Shown here: piece after piece, positions 1-7,942 of the stretch | How positions within the stretch are numbered: the first letter of the stretch is position 1 | Layout: every line of letters begins with the position of its first letter | Assembly: GCA_903884535.1 (NCBI GenBank) | Contig: CAISEZ010000138.1 | Span: 1 to 33,247, forward strand | Source: an uncultured Verrucomicrobia subdivision 3 bacterium | Lineage (GTDB): Bacteria > Verrucomicrobiota > Verrucomicrobiia > Limisphaerales > UBA11358 | Length of the DNA stretch: 33,247 nucleotides | Direction: 5' to 3' | Position numbers and translations under genes: made by a program | Notes under the pieces: generated by a model | What the model was told of the DNA's origin: nothing | What the model saw: the letters and a program-made list of their open reading frames with translations, nothing else | Databases searched by the model: none

Positions 1-119
1 ATTGCGGTTGAACCATAATGCGCGATAGGTTTATTTGCTTACACTATGCTTACATGTTCAGGCTTTCCAAACTTCTAAAACCTCATAAATACCGCACAAA
101 CAAAGGCATTTATTCAAAT

Positions 120-207
120 TGGTGCCGGTGGTGGGACTCGAACCCACACGACTTTTTATGGTCCCAGGATTTTAAGTCCTGTGCGTCTGCCATTTCGCCA
201 CACCGGC
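120..207 (-). tRNA. tRNA-Leu (anticodon UAA)
   Basis: Read on the minus strand this folds as a complete leucine tRNA. The 7-bp acceptor stem starts GCCGGTG at 207-201 and pairs with CACCGGC. An anticodon arm CAGGA-CTTAAAA-TCCTG places UAA at 174-172. There is a long class II variable arm, a T-arm with GGTTCGAGTC, and an encoded CCA at 122-120. The length of 88 nt with CCA and the long variable arm fit tRNA-Leu. The recombinase remnant at 288 lies on the 5' side of the tRNA. An element inserted into the usual tRNA 3' end would lie on the other side. Confidence 0.97.
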
Positions 208-258
208 AATGTTTATTTTCCAATGAAACAAGCAGTTTTTGAGACTGCTGGATTGACT

Positions 259-282
259 TGTGCTAGTATTTGTGCTAGTATT
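259..282. repeat. 12-bp tandem duplication upstream of the recombinase remnant
   Basis: TGTGCTAGTATT occurs twice without a gap, at 259-270 and 271-282, immediately before the ATG at 288. It lies between the 5' end of the tRNA gene and the recombinase remnant. That position would suit a recombinase binding site, an attachment core or a promoter duplication. The sequence alone does not decide between these. Confidence 0.6.
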
Positions 283-287
283 ACGGC

Positions 288-632
288 ATGAAAGCTAATG
301 TTACCGTAAGCAATAGCACAGACACAATTGGCAGGCGTCAATCTCACGCCGCAACTTTCTCAAAAGTTCTCGACGGGCGCAAGCAACCGATTCGTGGATT
401 ATGGGAACGCAACGGTCGGTATTACGCCCAAATCACTCTTGAGAATGCGATTAGCGGTGAGAAGAAGGTGCGTCGTGTTCCGTTGAAGGATAAAGAGGGC
501 ATCCCGACAATGCCACCGCGCCCGGCTATCCGCGCAGCTTGTGGATGTCCAAGGACAAACGGGGACTTTGGACGGTGCTGCAATATGATTCTTCCGGCAA
601 CATCACCAACAAAACCGTCATCGGCGATTTGA
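288..632 (+). pseudogene. N-terminal remnant of a tyrosine-recombinase/integrase-like gene
   Basis: The first roughly 70 residues (GRRQSHAATFSKVLDGRKQP, then RGLWERNGRYYAQI and KKVRRVPLKDKEG) resemble the N-terminal SAM-like/AP2-like arm region of verrucomicrobial phage-type integrases, recalled from family knowledge. After about base 505 the frame reads a low-complexity Pro/Cys/Arg-rich tail. That tail is the wrong-frame translation of the RHS gene which takes over there. The catalytic core with the R, HxxR and Y residues is absent, so the product cannot be an active recombinase. It is best read as the stump left by a deletion or recombination that joined the integrase start to an RHS gene. 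Confidence 0.6.
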
Positions 633-3600
633 CCGGCTCCGGCAGCACCAACGACCAGGCCGTGACCACGGCCAGTTACAACACGAATAATTTGCTCCTG
701 CAAGTCACCGACCTGGCGACCAATACTACACAGTATGTCTATGACCCAACCTATACTTTCCTGCCGCAGCAAATCGTCAGCCTTTCCGGTGGAACGACCG
801 TCAGCACCAGCTTGATGCTTTACGGCAACGTCACCAATGTCCTAGTCAACGGTTCGTTGACTGTGACTAACACCGCCTTTGGCGTCATGCAAAGGCTAGT
901 TCGAGCGTATGGTTCGCCCGATGCCGCCACCAATGATTTTATCTATGACGGACGCGGAACGGTGGTGCAGGAAATCAAATACACCGGCACGAGCGACCCG
1001 AACATCGTCCTCAGCGATGTTTATGATAATTGCAACCAACTGGTGCAGCAGACCGACGCCGCGAACCGCGCCACGGTTTTTTATCACGATCCGCTCAACC
1101 GTCCGACCGGCAAGGAATCCTACGATGAAAACGGGAACATCGTGGAATGGAATTACAATTACTACAATGACAACGGGGATTTAGTTTGGAACGACGGCCC
1201 ACGTTTCAATCCCGAAGATTACATCTGGCATGATTACGATGGTGCCGGGCGGAAGATTCAGGAAATCCACTGGCGCAGCCGCGCCAAGGCCGATGGCAGC
1301 GGGGTCGAGGCCGAGACCGGCGATAATCTCTACGCCACCACCTTCTATTTTTATGATTCGTTCGGCAACCTGACGAACATGGTTGACCCGCGCCAGAACT
1401 ACGCGCAGATGAATTACGATGCCATTGGCCGAATGCTGCAAAAGCGTTCCTACAACACCAATGGCGTGTTGCTAAAAACCGAAGGCTATTCTTACGAGCC
1501 GGGCGGACTCGTGGCCACGGCCACCAATGCGCTCGGCGGCGTCACCACCACGATTTACACGGACACCGGCAAGCCGGAAATGCGGATCAATCCCGATGGC
1601 ACGACCAATCAATGGCGTTATTATTTGGACGGACGCATCGCCCAGGAAATCCAGCCCAACGGCGCTTACTGGCAATATCTCTACGATGATGTCAACTTGG
1701 TTGCTACCCGCAATTATCTCAATGCTGCTGGTTTGAACCCGCAGGAAAAAAAACAGTTTGACCGGCGCGGTAATCTCATCAGCCATACAGACGTTGACAA
1801 CAATGTTTTCACCAGCACTTTCGATGATTTGGATCGCCCCAAACTCACGAGCGGTCCCGGCACGACCGGCATCAGCGACCAGCAATACACGAGCTATGTT
1901 TATGACAATTGCGGCAAGGTGCTGACCGTCATTGACGGCCTTGGCGAAAAGAACATCACCACGTCCGACGTGGTGGGCAGGCCGGTGAGCGTGGACATCC
2001 GCGACACTTCCAACAATCGCGTCCGGTTCACCACCAACAGTTACACGCTCGACCACAACAGCGTCACCACGACACAGGGAACTTCCAATTCCATCGTGAC
2101 GACGACCTTCACCGACACCTACGGCAAGCCCGTCATTACCCAACGCTTTCCCACTGGCGGCATCGTTGAACGGACAATCAATAATTTCGATACGGTCGGC
2201 AATCTGCTGACCAACACTGAATCCTCAATTCAGAGCGGCACCGTCACGGCCTATGCTTCCACGGTCTATATGTATGATGGATTGAACCGCGCCACGAAGC
2301 AGACTCGCAACGGTGCGGAAAACATCAGCTTCATTTTTGACCCTGCTGGCAACGTTACCAACCGCGCCATGCCGGGGCCGTTGACGTGGATTGCCAATTA
2401 CGATTCCGCCAGCCGCATGACCCATGAGGAAGTGCGCGGCTCGGATAGTCTCGCCAAGCGCGTTTTTAATTATTCCTATTTTGCCAATGGAAATGGCGTC
2501 GGCTTGTTGCAAACGCTCAACGACCCGCGCAGCGTCACGTTCACTTACGCTTACGACGGACTCCGCCGCCTGCTCTCCAAGAGTTCCACCGGCTCATCCA
2601 ACGAGCAGAACATGGTGACGACCTACCTGCATGACAATCGCGGGAACATCACCGACATTAGCGAAACCACCGGCGGACAACTGGGCACGGAAATCGCCCG
2701 CACCTTTGACGGTTACAGCCAGTTGATTGACGAACAGGTTTTCATCGGCGGTCTGCTCAACCGTGAAGTTTCTCAAAGATGGGATGCCGCCGGCAGGCGC
2801 AAGGAAATGATTGCCGCGCCCTCATTCCAGCAAGGCAACGGCAGCGGCCACGACATCACTTACGGTTATCGCCCCGATGGATTGATGTCCATGTTGAATC
2901 CGGGTGGACTCGGCTATTCGTTCAATTATGGCGACAACGGGCTTTTAGTTTCCCGCTCCAATCCCTTCCGCACCGAAACCATTTCTTCGCGTGACGGCAT
3001 GGGACGCATTTTGTTCGTCAATCAAGTTGTCAGCGCGAGCCAGTTGGCCGAAACCCTGACATGGCGACCAGATGGAAAGTTGACCAGTTATTCCGGCGTC
3101 GAGCCGACTTTCACCGACGCGCGCACCTACGCCTACAATTACAACCAGATGAACCGGCTGACGAATGAAACTTTGTCCCTGCTGCCGGGACAGTTTCCCT
3201 CCACGTTCTCCTATTTTTATGATTTCGGCACGAATGGCGGGCCGGGCATCCGCACCGAACTTCAGGAGGACGGCGACGGCGGCAATTATTATTACAATGA
3301 TTGGGTTCTCGGCAACACCAGCACGTTCCTTGACCCGCTGCACCGGGTTATCACCGAGGAAGAAAATTACATCGCCCGCCGCGCCTCGACCGGCACGGCC
3401 ACCAATGTTGCCTATCTCACCACGGCGGTGACGACCGGCTCCTACCAAAAGAGCGCCACCAAGAACGTGGATTATGACCCGATTACTGGTGTCTGGCGCA
3501 CCCTGTTGCAACTACCCTACATTGACGGCTTCACTTACAGTTCGCACACCGTCAAAGGTTATCATCCGACTGGAATTGTCACCGGCGCACAGACGAATCA

Positions 3601-5152
3601 ATACGCGAATCAGGCGCTCGACCTGTGGACAAATGCCTATGACGGCTTCGGAAACTACACGTTCCACAAGTTGAAGAAGAACGCGGGCACGGTGGTCAAT
3701 GGCAATACCCTCATTTGGGATGCTGCTGGACGGCTCATCAAAGTCGTCAATCGTGACGACGTGAATGACGGATTTGATTGGACGGCGACCTATGACGGCC
3801 TGGGCCGACGGTTGCGGACGATCTACACGCCCATCATCGGCGGTGTTTCCCGAACCAATGTTACCTTGACGCTGGATTCATGGTATGACCCGCAAGTGAC
3901 CTATCTCGAAATCGGCGTGGCGGTTAATAATCAACGGACGTGGAAAATTTACGGCCCGGACATCAGCCAGGGATCGGCCATGCAGGGCTTGGGCGGCTTA
4001 GAATCCACCGTCCGCGAATACGACGGCTATACCATCGGTATCATCAATGATTATTTTGGCAATGGCGTGGCCATGATTACGAACGGTGTGACCACGTTCG
4101 GCGGGCGCGTCACGAGTTACGGCCCGATTCCATTGCAGGATTTGCCGCTGCTTTCGCCCTATACGTCGCTCGCCGAATCCACTATCTGGCGCGGCAAGCG
4201 GATTGACCCAAGTGGTTTCTACTACATGGGTGCGCGCTATTACGACCCCAACGCCGGAAGGTTTATTTCACCTGATCCGCTTGGTCATGCGGCCAGCATT
4301 GACTTGTATTCTGCATTTGGCGGGGACGGCGTGAACAATTTCGACCCCGACGGGAAATGTATTGAAACGACTATTGAGCTTGGTGTAGGCGCAGTCCAAG
4401 GACTTGCCCACGGCATTGGTCAAGGTGGGGCGATTGGCTACGATATGGTAGCGCAGACGACATGGGCTTTGGGCGGCTCTGGCGGCGAGTATCAGGGTGT
4501 CAGTGATCTTTACAACAATATCTACAACAACCCCAACTCCGGCCCGACAGCGGGACAGATTTTAGGTGGCACCTTAAAAGCAGATGCCAACATTGGAACC
4601 CTCGGCCTTTATGGAATGGTTCAAGGGTTTTATACGGGCGCTACAACTGGAGATTATTCCCAAGCACAAAGCGCGTCGCTAAATGCCTTGCTTATGTCAG
4701 GCGGGGCGCGGACGATGGAGAGCCAAGGTGTGAATCCATATACGGGCACTAGCAGTTCTGCTGCTCCAACTTTGGAGGCTTCCGCCAATCCGAATATTCT
4801 TAGTGGCCACGGGGCACTTGAAGTTGGCAATTCATCTCCTATTACAACTGTCCCGCAAGGAACGTCTCTTACTGTGTGGACAGAACATGGAAACACAATC
4901 TCCGATGCGTTAGGCAATGCAATTGAAACCGGCGGAAACATTACGCTGGAGCAATTTCCGGAAGCGGCTGGTGCGCGAAGCTACTTACCCGGCTCTACGG
5001 TGCCGAATTATACCTTATATCCGCCTAATTTTGGTTCTCCTCTAAACATAATGGGCAATCCAACAACTGTGGCAGCACCGACAAGACTTAATACATTGTT
5101 GCAACCTAATATGGGCAATGTAAATTGGGCGGCTTGTTTATACGTTCCGTAA
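539..5152 (+). CDS. RHS/YD-repeat protein, 5'-truncated, with variable C-terminal domain
   Basis: The product is very long (1537 residues from TTG 539) and built of YD repeats such as YDSSGNITN, YDGLRRL, YDGLGRRL and YDAIGRM. It ends with an RHS core signature: GFYYMGARYYDPNAGRFISP, DPLG and NNFDPDGKC around bases 4200-4360. RHS-like sequence continues in frame upstream to about base 500 (HPDNATAPGYPRSLW), just after a TAA at 491-493. The N-terminus with any export signal is therefore missing, and TTG 539 is only a nominal start. After the core, about 260 residues form the variable tip. They include a Gly/Ala-rich stretch, then SGHG (about residues 1422-1425), TVWTEHGNTISDALGN and a final NWAACLY with Cys 1533. 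This end resembles the putative adhesin Stv domain found on polymorphic toxins (recalled, not searched). Such tips are released into the RHS cocoon and act as effectors. Whether this truncated copy is expressed is uncertain. Confidence 0.85.
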   Translation: MWMSKDKRGLWTVLQYDSSGNITNKTVIGDLTGSGSTNDQAVTTASYNTNNLLLQVTDLATNTTQYVYDPTYTFLPQQIVSLSGGTTVSTSLMLYGNVTNVLVNGSLTVTNTAFGVMQRLVRAYGSPDAATNDFIYDGRGTVVQEIKYTGTSDPNIVLSDVYDNCNQLVQQTDAANRATVFYHDPLNRPTGKESYDENGNIVEWNYNYYNDNGDLVWNDGPRFNPEDYIWHDYDGAGRKIQEIHWRSRAKADGSGVEAETGDNLYATTFYFYDSFGNLTNMVDPRQNYAQMNYDAIGRMLQKRSYNTNGVLLKTEGYSYEPGGLVATATNALGGVTTTIYTDTGKPEMRINPDGTTNQWRYYLDGRIAQEIQPNGAYWQYLYDDVNLVATRNYLNAAGLNPQEKKQFDRRGNLISHTDVDNNVFTSTFDDLDRPKLTSGPGTTGISDQQYTSYVYDNCGKVLTVIDGLGEKNITTSDVVGRPVSVDIRDTSNNRVRFTTNSYTLDHNSVTTTQGTSNSIVTTTFTDTYGKPVITQRFPTGGIVERTINNFDTVGNLLTNTESSIQSGTVTAYASTVYMYDGLNRATKQTRNGAENISFIFDPAGNVTNRAMPGPLTWIANYDSASRMTHEEVRGSDSLAKRVFNYSYFANGNGVGLLQTLNDPRSVTFTYAYDGLRRLLSKSSTGSSNEQNMVTTYLHDNRGNITDISETTGGQLGTEIARTFDGYSQLIDEQVFIGGLLNREVSQRWDAAGRRKEMIAAPSFQQGNGSGHDITYGYRPDGLMSMLNPGGLGYSFNYGDNGLLVSRSNPFRTETISSRDGMGRILFVNQVVSASQLAETLTWRPDGKLTSYSGVEPTFTDARTYAYNYNQMNRLTNETLSLLPGQFPSTFSYFYDFGTNGGPGIRTELQEDGDGGNYYYNDWVLGNTSTFLDPLHRVITEEENYIARRASTGTATNVAYLTTAVTTGSYQKSATKNVDYDPITGVWRTLLQLPYIDGFTYSSHTVKGYHPTGIVTGAQTNQYANQALDLWTNAYDGFGNYTFHKLKKNAGTVVNGNTLIWDAAGRLIKVVNRDDVNDGFDWTATYDGLGRRLRTIYTPIIGGVSRTNVTLTLDSWYDPQVTYLEIGVAVNNQRTWKIYGPDISQGSAMQGLGGLESTVREYDGYTIGIINDYFGNGVAMITNGVTTFGGRVTSYGPIPLQDLPLLSPYTSLAESTIWRGKRIDPSGFYYMGARYYDPNAGRFISPDPLGHAASIDLYSAFGGDGVNNFDPDGKCIETTIELGVGAVQGLAHGIGQGGAIGYDMVAQTTWALGGSGGEYQGVSDLYNNIYNNPNSGPTAGQILGGTLKADANIGTLGLYGMVQGFYTGATTGDYSQAQSASLNALLMSGGARTMESQGVNPYTGTSSSAAPTLEASANPNILSGHGALEVGNSSPITTVPQGTSLTVWTEHGNTISDALGNAIETGGNITLEQFPEAAGARSYLPGSTVPNYTLYPPNFGSPLNIMGNPTTVAAPTRLNTLLQPNMGNVNWAACLYVP

Positions 5153-5164
5153 AAGTTACCCGTT

Positions 5165-5539
5165 ATGTATATTGAAGATCTATCACCATACGTTTATCTA
5201 AATCGCGATCCAAGACCCGACTTGCTCGCGGTAGGTTGGTTGGATGAAAACCATGATTTTCCGAAAGGGAAAGTTTCAGAAACACTATTGAACCAAATTT
5301 TAGCATTGTGCTTCAAACCAGTTAATCCAACTCGCGGAATTCACCAAAGTCCGTTTCTCCAGAGAAATCCGGCCGGTTATCAAGTTGAATATGATGGAAA
5401 GCAGATTGGATTGGGTTCTGCGGAAATCCTCGTCCAAGGAAAGAATGGGAAATCTTACGCTGCTCCCAATTTAATTTACCATTACATCAAAGATTGTGGT
5501 TATCTACCTCCTAAAGAATTTTTAGATGCACTGGAATAA
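5165..5539 (+). CDS. Probable immunity protein for the RHS tip (DUF7919-like)
   Basis: This 124-residue soluble protein starts 12 nt after the RHS stop. It carries the pattern MYIEDLSPYVYL, VGWLDENHDFPKG, NPTRGIHQSPF, GSAEILVQGKNGKSYAAPNL and IYHYIKDCGYLPPKEF. I recognise this as a widespread small family often next to polymorphic toxins (DUF7919-type), from memory. No signal peptide or membrane segment is visible. Position and size fit an immunity partner of the C-terminal domain of the RHS gene, but the function is inferred. The family also occurs away from toxins. No strong ribosome binding site is seen, and translation may be coupled to the gene upstream. Confidence 0.7.
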   Translation: MYIEDLSPYVYLNRDPRPDLLAVGWLDENHDFPKGKVSETLLNQILALCFKPVNPTRGIHQSPFLQRNPAGYQVEYDGKQIGLGSAEILVQGKNGKSYAAPNLIYHYIKDCGYLPPKEFLDALE

Positions 5540-5731
5540 TGTTGAGGTATGAGCGAACAACTATCACGATTGTTATCAAAAAGCAGTGCTGCGATTGCTG
5601 CCCGTCCTAGCGCAGATACCGCAGTTGCCCGAATTGCCGGGAGATTTGGTATCGCCGTTTCTTGCCATGCGAATGTTATAGCCAGAACTCCTTGCGAAAT
5701 AAACAAAAATGGCACACGGCGGGATTGTCGT

Positions 5732-5768
5732 CCATTTGGGCGGGCTGTGAGGCCCGCCCGTTGAATGG
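5732..5768 (-). terminator. Hairpin after the small minus-strand gene
   Basis: GGGCGGGC at 5738-5745 pairs perfectly with GCCCGCCC at 5752-5759 around a 6-nt loop. CCATT/AATGG at 5732-5736 and 5764-5768 extends the stem past an internal loop. It abuts the stop codon of the minus-strand gene ending at 5769. There is no T-run on either side, so it may stabilise a 3' end rather than terminate intrinsically. The stretch 5540-5731 shows no convincing gene. Confidence 0.4.
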
Positions 5769-5978
5769 TTATTCGGATTTTTCAGAAGCGATGCGGAGCG
5801 TGATGCGTCCGTCCAGCGGCAGCGTTTCGATCTGGATATTGAAACCGTTGCCGTCAGCATGTGCCCATGCCGCGCCGATGCGGGTCCAAAAACCCTTGTC
5901 GGAATTCCCGTTTCGCACATGGTAGGCGATGTGGCTGGGGGATTTGGATGCGGCTGTTTGTTTTTTCGTGTCAGTCAT
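5769..5978 (-). CDS. Small conserved hypothetical protein of mobile DNA
   Basis: The product has 69 residues starting MTDTKKQTAAS and running through SPSHIAYHVRNGN, GFWTRIGAAWAHADGNGFNI and LPLDGRITLR. The ATG at 5978 is chosen because AGGAG (CTCCT at 5986-5990) precedes it by 7 nt. A longer frame back to 6215 has no such site and reads as low-quality sequence. Very similar small proteins occur on conjugative plasmids and integrative elements of proteobacteria, recalled from family knowledge, with no assigned function. The core has a beta-rich look and no export signal. Its presence supports the view that this region is transferred DNA. Confidence 0.7.
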   Translation of the reverse strand: MTDTKKQTAASKSPSHIAYHVRNGNSDKGFWTRIGAAWAHADGNGFNIQIETLPLDGRITLRIASEKSE

Positions 5979-6216
5979 TTGAAGTCTCCTTTTTGTTTCC
6001 AGGCTGCGCCAATCGCGGCCTGATGGCACAAAACGGAAGTCCCAAAAGCCGGGGCGTAGCGATACCGCGCAAAGCTGAAAATTGGGGGAGACCTCCGGGG
6101 GAGCCGATTTTCTGATTGCGGGGACTGGCGGGGGCTTCACTGTGCCCATCAGAAAGACCGCGTTGGCTTGGCTGGCAATGGCATTTAGGGAGACGCCAGA
6201 CTGAAAAACAGCCAAA

Positions 6217-6244
6217 TTGTCATCAAATCTTCATATATTTTAAC
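6217..6244 (+). promoter_or_regulatory. Candidate sigma-70-type promoter
   Basis: TTGTCA at 6217-6222 matches five of six -35 bases. It is followed after 16 nt by TTTAAC at 6239-6244, which matches four of six -10 bases. The gene starting at 6295 lies about 45 nt downstream of the expected start site. The surroundings are AT-rich. The rest of the gap 5979-6294 shows no gene or repeat. Confidence 0.35.
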
Positions 6245-6294
6245 GCCCCATGTGGTAAAATGGCCGGAATTCAAATCTTTTGGGGGAACACGCT

Positions 6295-6879
6295 ATGGCC
6301 ACCACACCGAAAACGACTGAACCGGGATTTTTCAGAAAGGCAATCGAATGGATAAATGGCACAGCCTCGGTTCAATCGGGCGCAGCGTCCATTGATGCTT
6401 ACGGAAAGGGAAACGTCTCGGAAGGCATTAGACTGGCGCAGGAAAGTAATCGGGAGGCCAGGGATCATCTTTTGGGAGGGGTCAAAGCTGCTGCGTCGAA
6501 AGTGAACAGCCTCATTCAGGACGGCAATGTGAAAGTTATAAAAACGTTGGGCGGCGATGAGGCCGGTGAATTACTGACGAAGGCATTCAAGGCCGGTGAC
6601 GAAGGGCACGGCTGGGAGAGAACCAAACTGGCACTCAAGGCAGAAGCAAAAGTTCCCGGCCACCTTTATGATGAGGCAAAGGCTGAATTCGGAAAGCTGA
6701 CGCAATTCGCCAAGGATAATCCTGGTGCCGCAATCGGCTCTGTCGGCGGAGTGGCCGGTGAGATTGCGGGATACGAAATTCAGCAAGCGATTCAGGGTGG
6801 TCATCACGTAACGGAACACGGCGGCATTCAGGCAACGCCCGCAAAGCCTGCAACTACAGTCCCAGCGCGAAAACCCTAG
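6295..6879 (+). CDS. Hypothetical protein, Ala/Gly-rich with a C-terminal hydrophobic stretch
   Basis: I do not recognise this 194-residue protein (starting MATTPKTTEPGFFRKAIEWI). ATG 6295 is preferred because GGGGGA lies 7 nt upstream; a TTG at 6280 is also possible. The middle is charged and helical (AEAKVPGHLYDEAKAEFGKL). Near residues 145-163 there is a Gly/Ala-rich, mildly hydrophobic run (AAIGSVGGVAGEIAGYEI) that could insert in a membrane, then a His-rich and Pro/Ala-rich tail. Glycine-zipper-like runs of this kind occur in pore-forming or phage-related proteins, but nothing here proves that role. It sits among other small unrecognised genes between the RHS locus and the conserved genes. 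Confidence 0.55.
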   Translation: MATTPKTTEPGFFRKAIEWINGTASVQSGAASIDAYGKGNVSEGIRLAQESNREARDHLLGGVKAAASKVNSLIQDGNVKVIKTLGGDEAGELLTKAFKAGDEGHGWERTKLALKAEAKVPGHLYDEAKAEFGKLTQFAKDNPGAAIGSVGGVAGEIAGYEIQQAIQGGHHVTEHGGIQATPAKPATTVPARKP

Positions 6880-6897
6880 TCACCCTAGGGGTTAGCC

Positions 6898-6957
6898 ATG
6901 CGATTCATCATCCTAATTTTTTCCGCCATTCTCCTATCCGACAAATGCAGGGCATAG
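6898..6957 (+). CDS. Possible 19-residue hydrophobic peptide
   Basis: An ATG at 6898 follows AGGGGTT and opens a 19-codon frame reading MRFIILIFSAILLSDKCRA before TAG at 6955-6957. The composition is like a truncated signal or lipoprotein leader, or a small membrane peptide. It lies 18 nt after the hypothetical gene ending at 6879. It could equally be a chance frame. Confidence 0.25.
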   Translation: MRFIILIFSAILLSDKCRA

Positions 6958-6970
6958 GTAGGGCTTTGTC

Positions 6971-7156
6971 ATGGCAAAAAAACCAAAATTCTTACCTCAA
7001 CGCCGACGGAAACTTTCGGATCAGCACTACATCAAATTGAAGTCGTTTGAAGAGGAGTGGTGGTCGTTTTACACAGCGGAAATCTATGACTTTTTGTATA
7101 GCGCCATTTTGACACACACCGAAATGCGATACGAACCCATGCAGTTCTGCCGCTGA
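6971..7156 (+). CDS. Small basic hypothetical protein
   Basis: The 61-residue product starts MAKKPKFLPQRRRKLSDQHY, with a strongly basic N-terminus. It continues with an aromatic, acidic C-terminal half (FEEEWWSFYTAEIYDFLY). I do not recognise a family. The start has no good ribosome binding site. The basic head suggests nucleic-acid contact, but that is only inference. Downstream, 7157-7399 is AT-rich and holds no gene I can support. Confidence 0.4.
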   Translation: MAKKPKFLPQRRRKLSDQHYIKLKSFEEEWWSFYTAEIYDFLYSAILTHTEMRYEPMQFCR

Positions 7157-7399
7157 AAGCCAGAATCACCCGCCTCCGCAAAAAAACGAAACCAAATTAA
7201 TTTGAAAATAATCGCGTTTCTCCTTGCATTCATTGGCAAAATACGCGATAATCTTATTTAAGTAAATCACACGAACATTTACGGATGAACACGGATAAAA
7301 TTTGCCGCCTATTCGGGCAAAGGCTTGGGTTCTTTTTCCTCACAAATTCCGATTGACACAAAACTTTGCCAAGAACAAAGTGAAAAGCGTGAAACTTAA

Positions 7400-7855
7400 T
7401 AGACTGCAATATTGCGGTTCAATACTAGATTAGGCCACTCGACGCGTCACGCCATGAATGATCCAACAATTGCAACAAAGTTGCTCATACTGCTCGCAAG
7501 CGGTGGAACGATTGAGCGGACATTTGCTGATTTGCCGAAGTTCAAAACAGAGATCGAGTCAATGCTCAACTGGATGAAAACCCCACGCATCCGTTCCAAT
7601 ATGGAGATTATGGAGAAAGCTGCTCGGTTGCGCGAAGTAATGCACCAAAAGGCTCGGGCATTAAAACAACACGATTTTGACCGCGCTGCAATATTGCGCG
7701 GCGACGAGTGTGCGCTTTTTGAGTCATTCTGGTTGAAGGCACCGGCAGGGGACACTGGACATACGATCCTGCACGTCGGCATTGATAAGCAAAGACAGGA
7801 CTTGGCAGCATTGCTTCAGGACGCCAACGCGGCCTAATCCAACACTAGACTGCAA
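7400..7855. repeat. Repeats bracketing the UVR-motif gene
   Basis: TAGACTGCAA occurs as a direct repeat at 7400-7409 and 7846-7855. Inside it, GATTAGGCC at 7428-7436 is the exact inverse of GGCCTAATC at 7831-7839. The enclosed 446-bp unit contains one complete gene. The arrangement suggests a small inserted cassette or transposon-like unit, but no known element type is recognised. The inner repeat overlaps the last codons of the gene. Confidence 0.45.
7454..7837 (+). CDS. Hypothetical protein with a UVR-like motif
   Basis: The product is 127 residues from ATG 7454 (MNDPTIATKLLILL). An in-frame TTG at 7412 exists, but the sequence between adds nothing recognisable and contains one arm of a repeat. 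The segment KARALKQHDFDRAAILRGDE matches the UVR motif pattern (short helices with F-xx-AA-xxR-D) shared by UvrB, UvrC and McsA, where it mediates protein pairing. The rest is unassigned. The protein is soluble. The repeats on both sides suggest it was acquired as a unit. Confidence 0.55.
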   Translation: MNDPTIATKLLILLASGGTIERTFADLPKFKTEIESMLNWMKTPRIRSNMEIMEKAARLREVMHQKARALKQHDFDRAAILRGDECALFESFWLKAPAGDTGHTILHVGIDKQRQDLAALLQDANAA

Positions 7856-7942
7856 AAATCCACCCGCCTCGGTTTCGTTTTAATCTTCGCCCAAATCATT
7901 TTCATTCGCCGAATTCAATGGTTTTGCTAACTTCAGAACCAC

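Noticed and set aside
18..242. 74-residue plus-strand frame with WCRWWDSNPH
   Set aside because: This is the translated antisense of the tRNA-Leu gene and carries the familiar DSNP artefact of tRNA T-arms.
120..282. Integration into the 3' end of tRNA-Leu
   Set aside because: The recombinase remnant lies on the 5' side of the tRNA, and I found no second copy of the tRNA 3' end in the window.
5549..5764. 71-residue frame after the immunity-like gene
   Set aside because: It runs through a GC-rich hairpin, changes composition midway and matches nothing I recognise.
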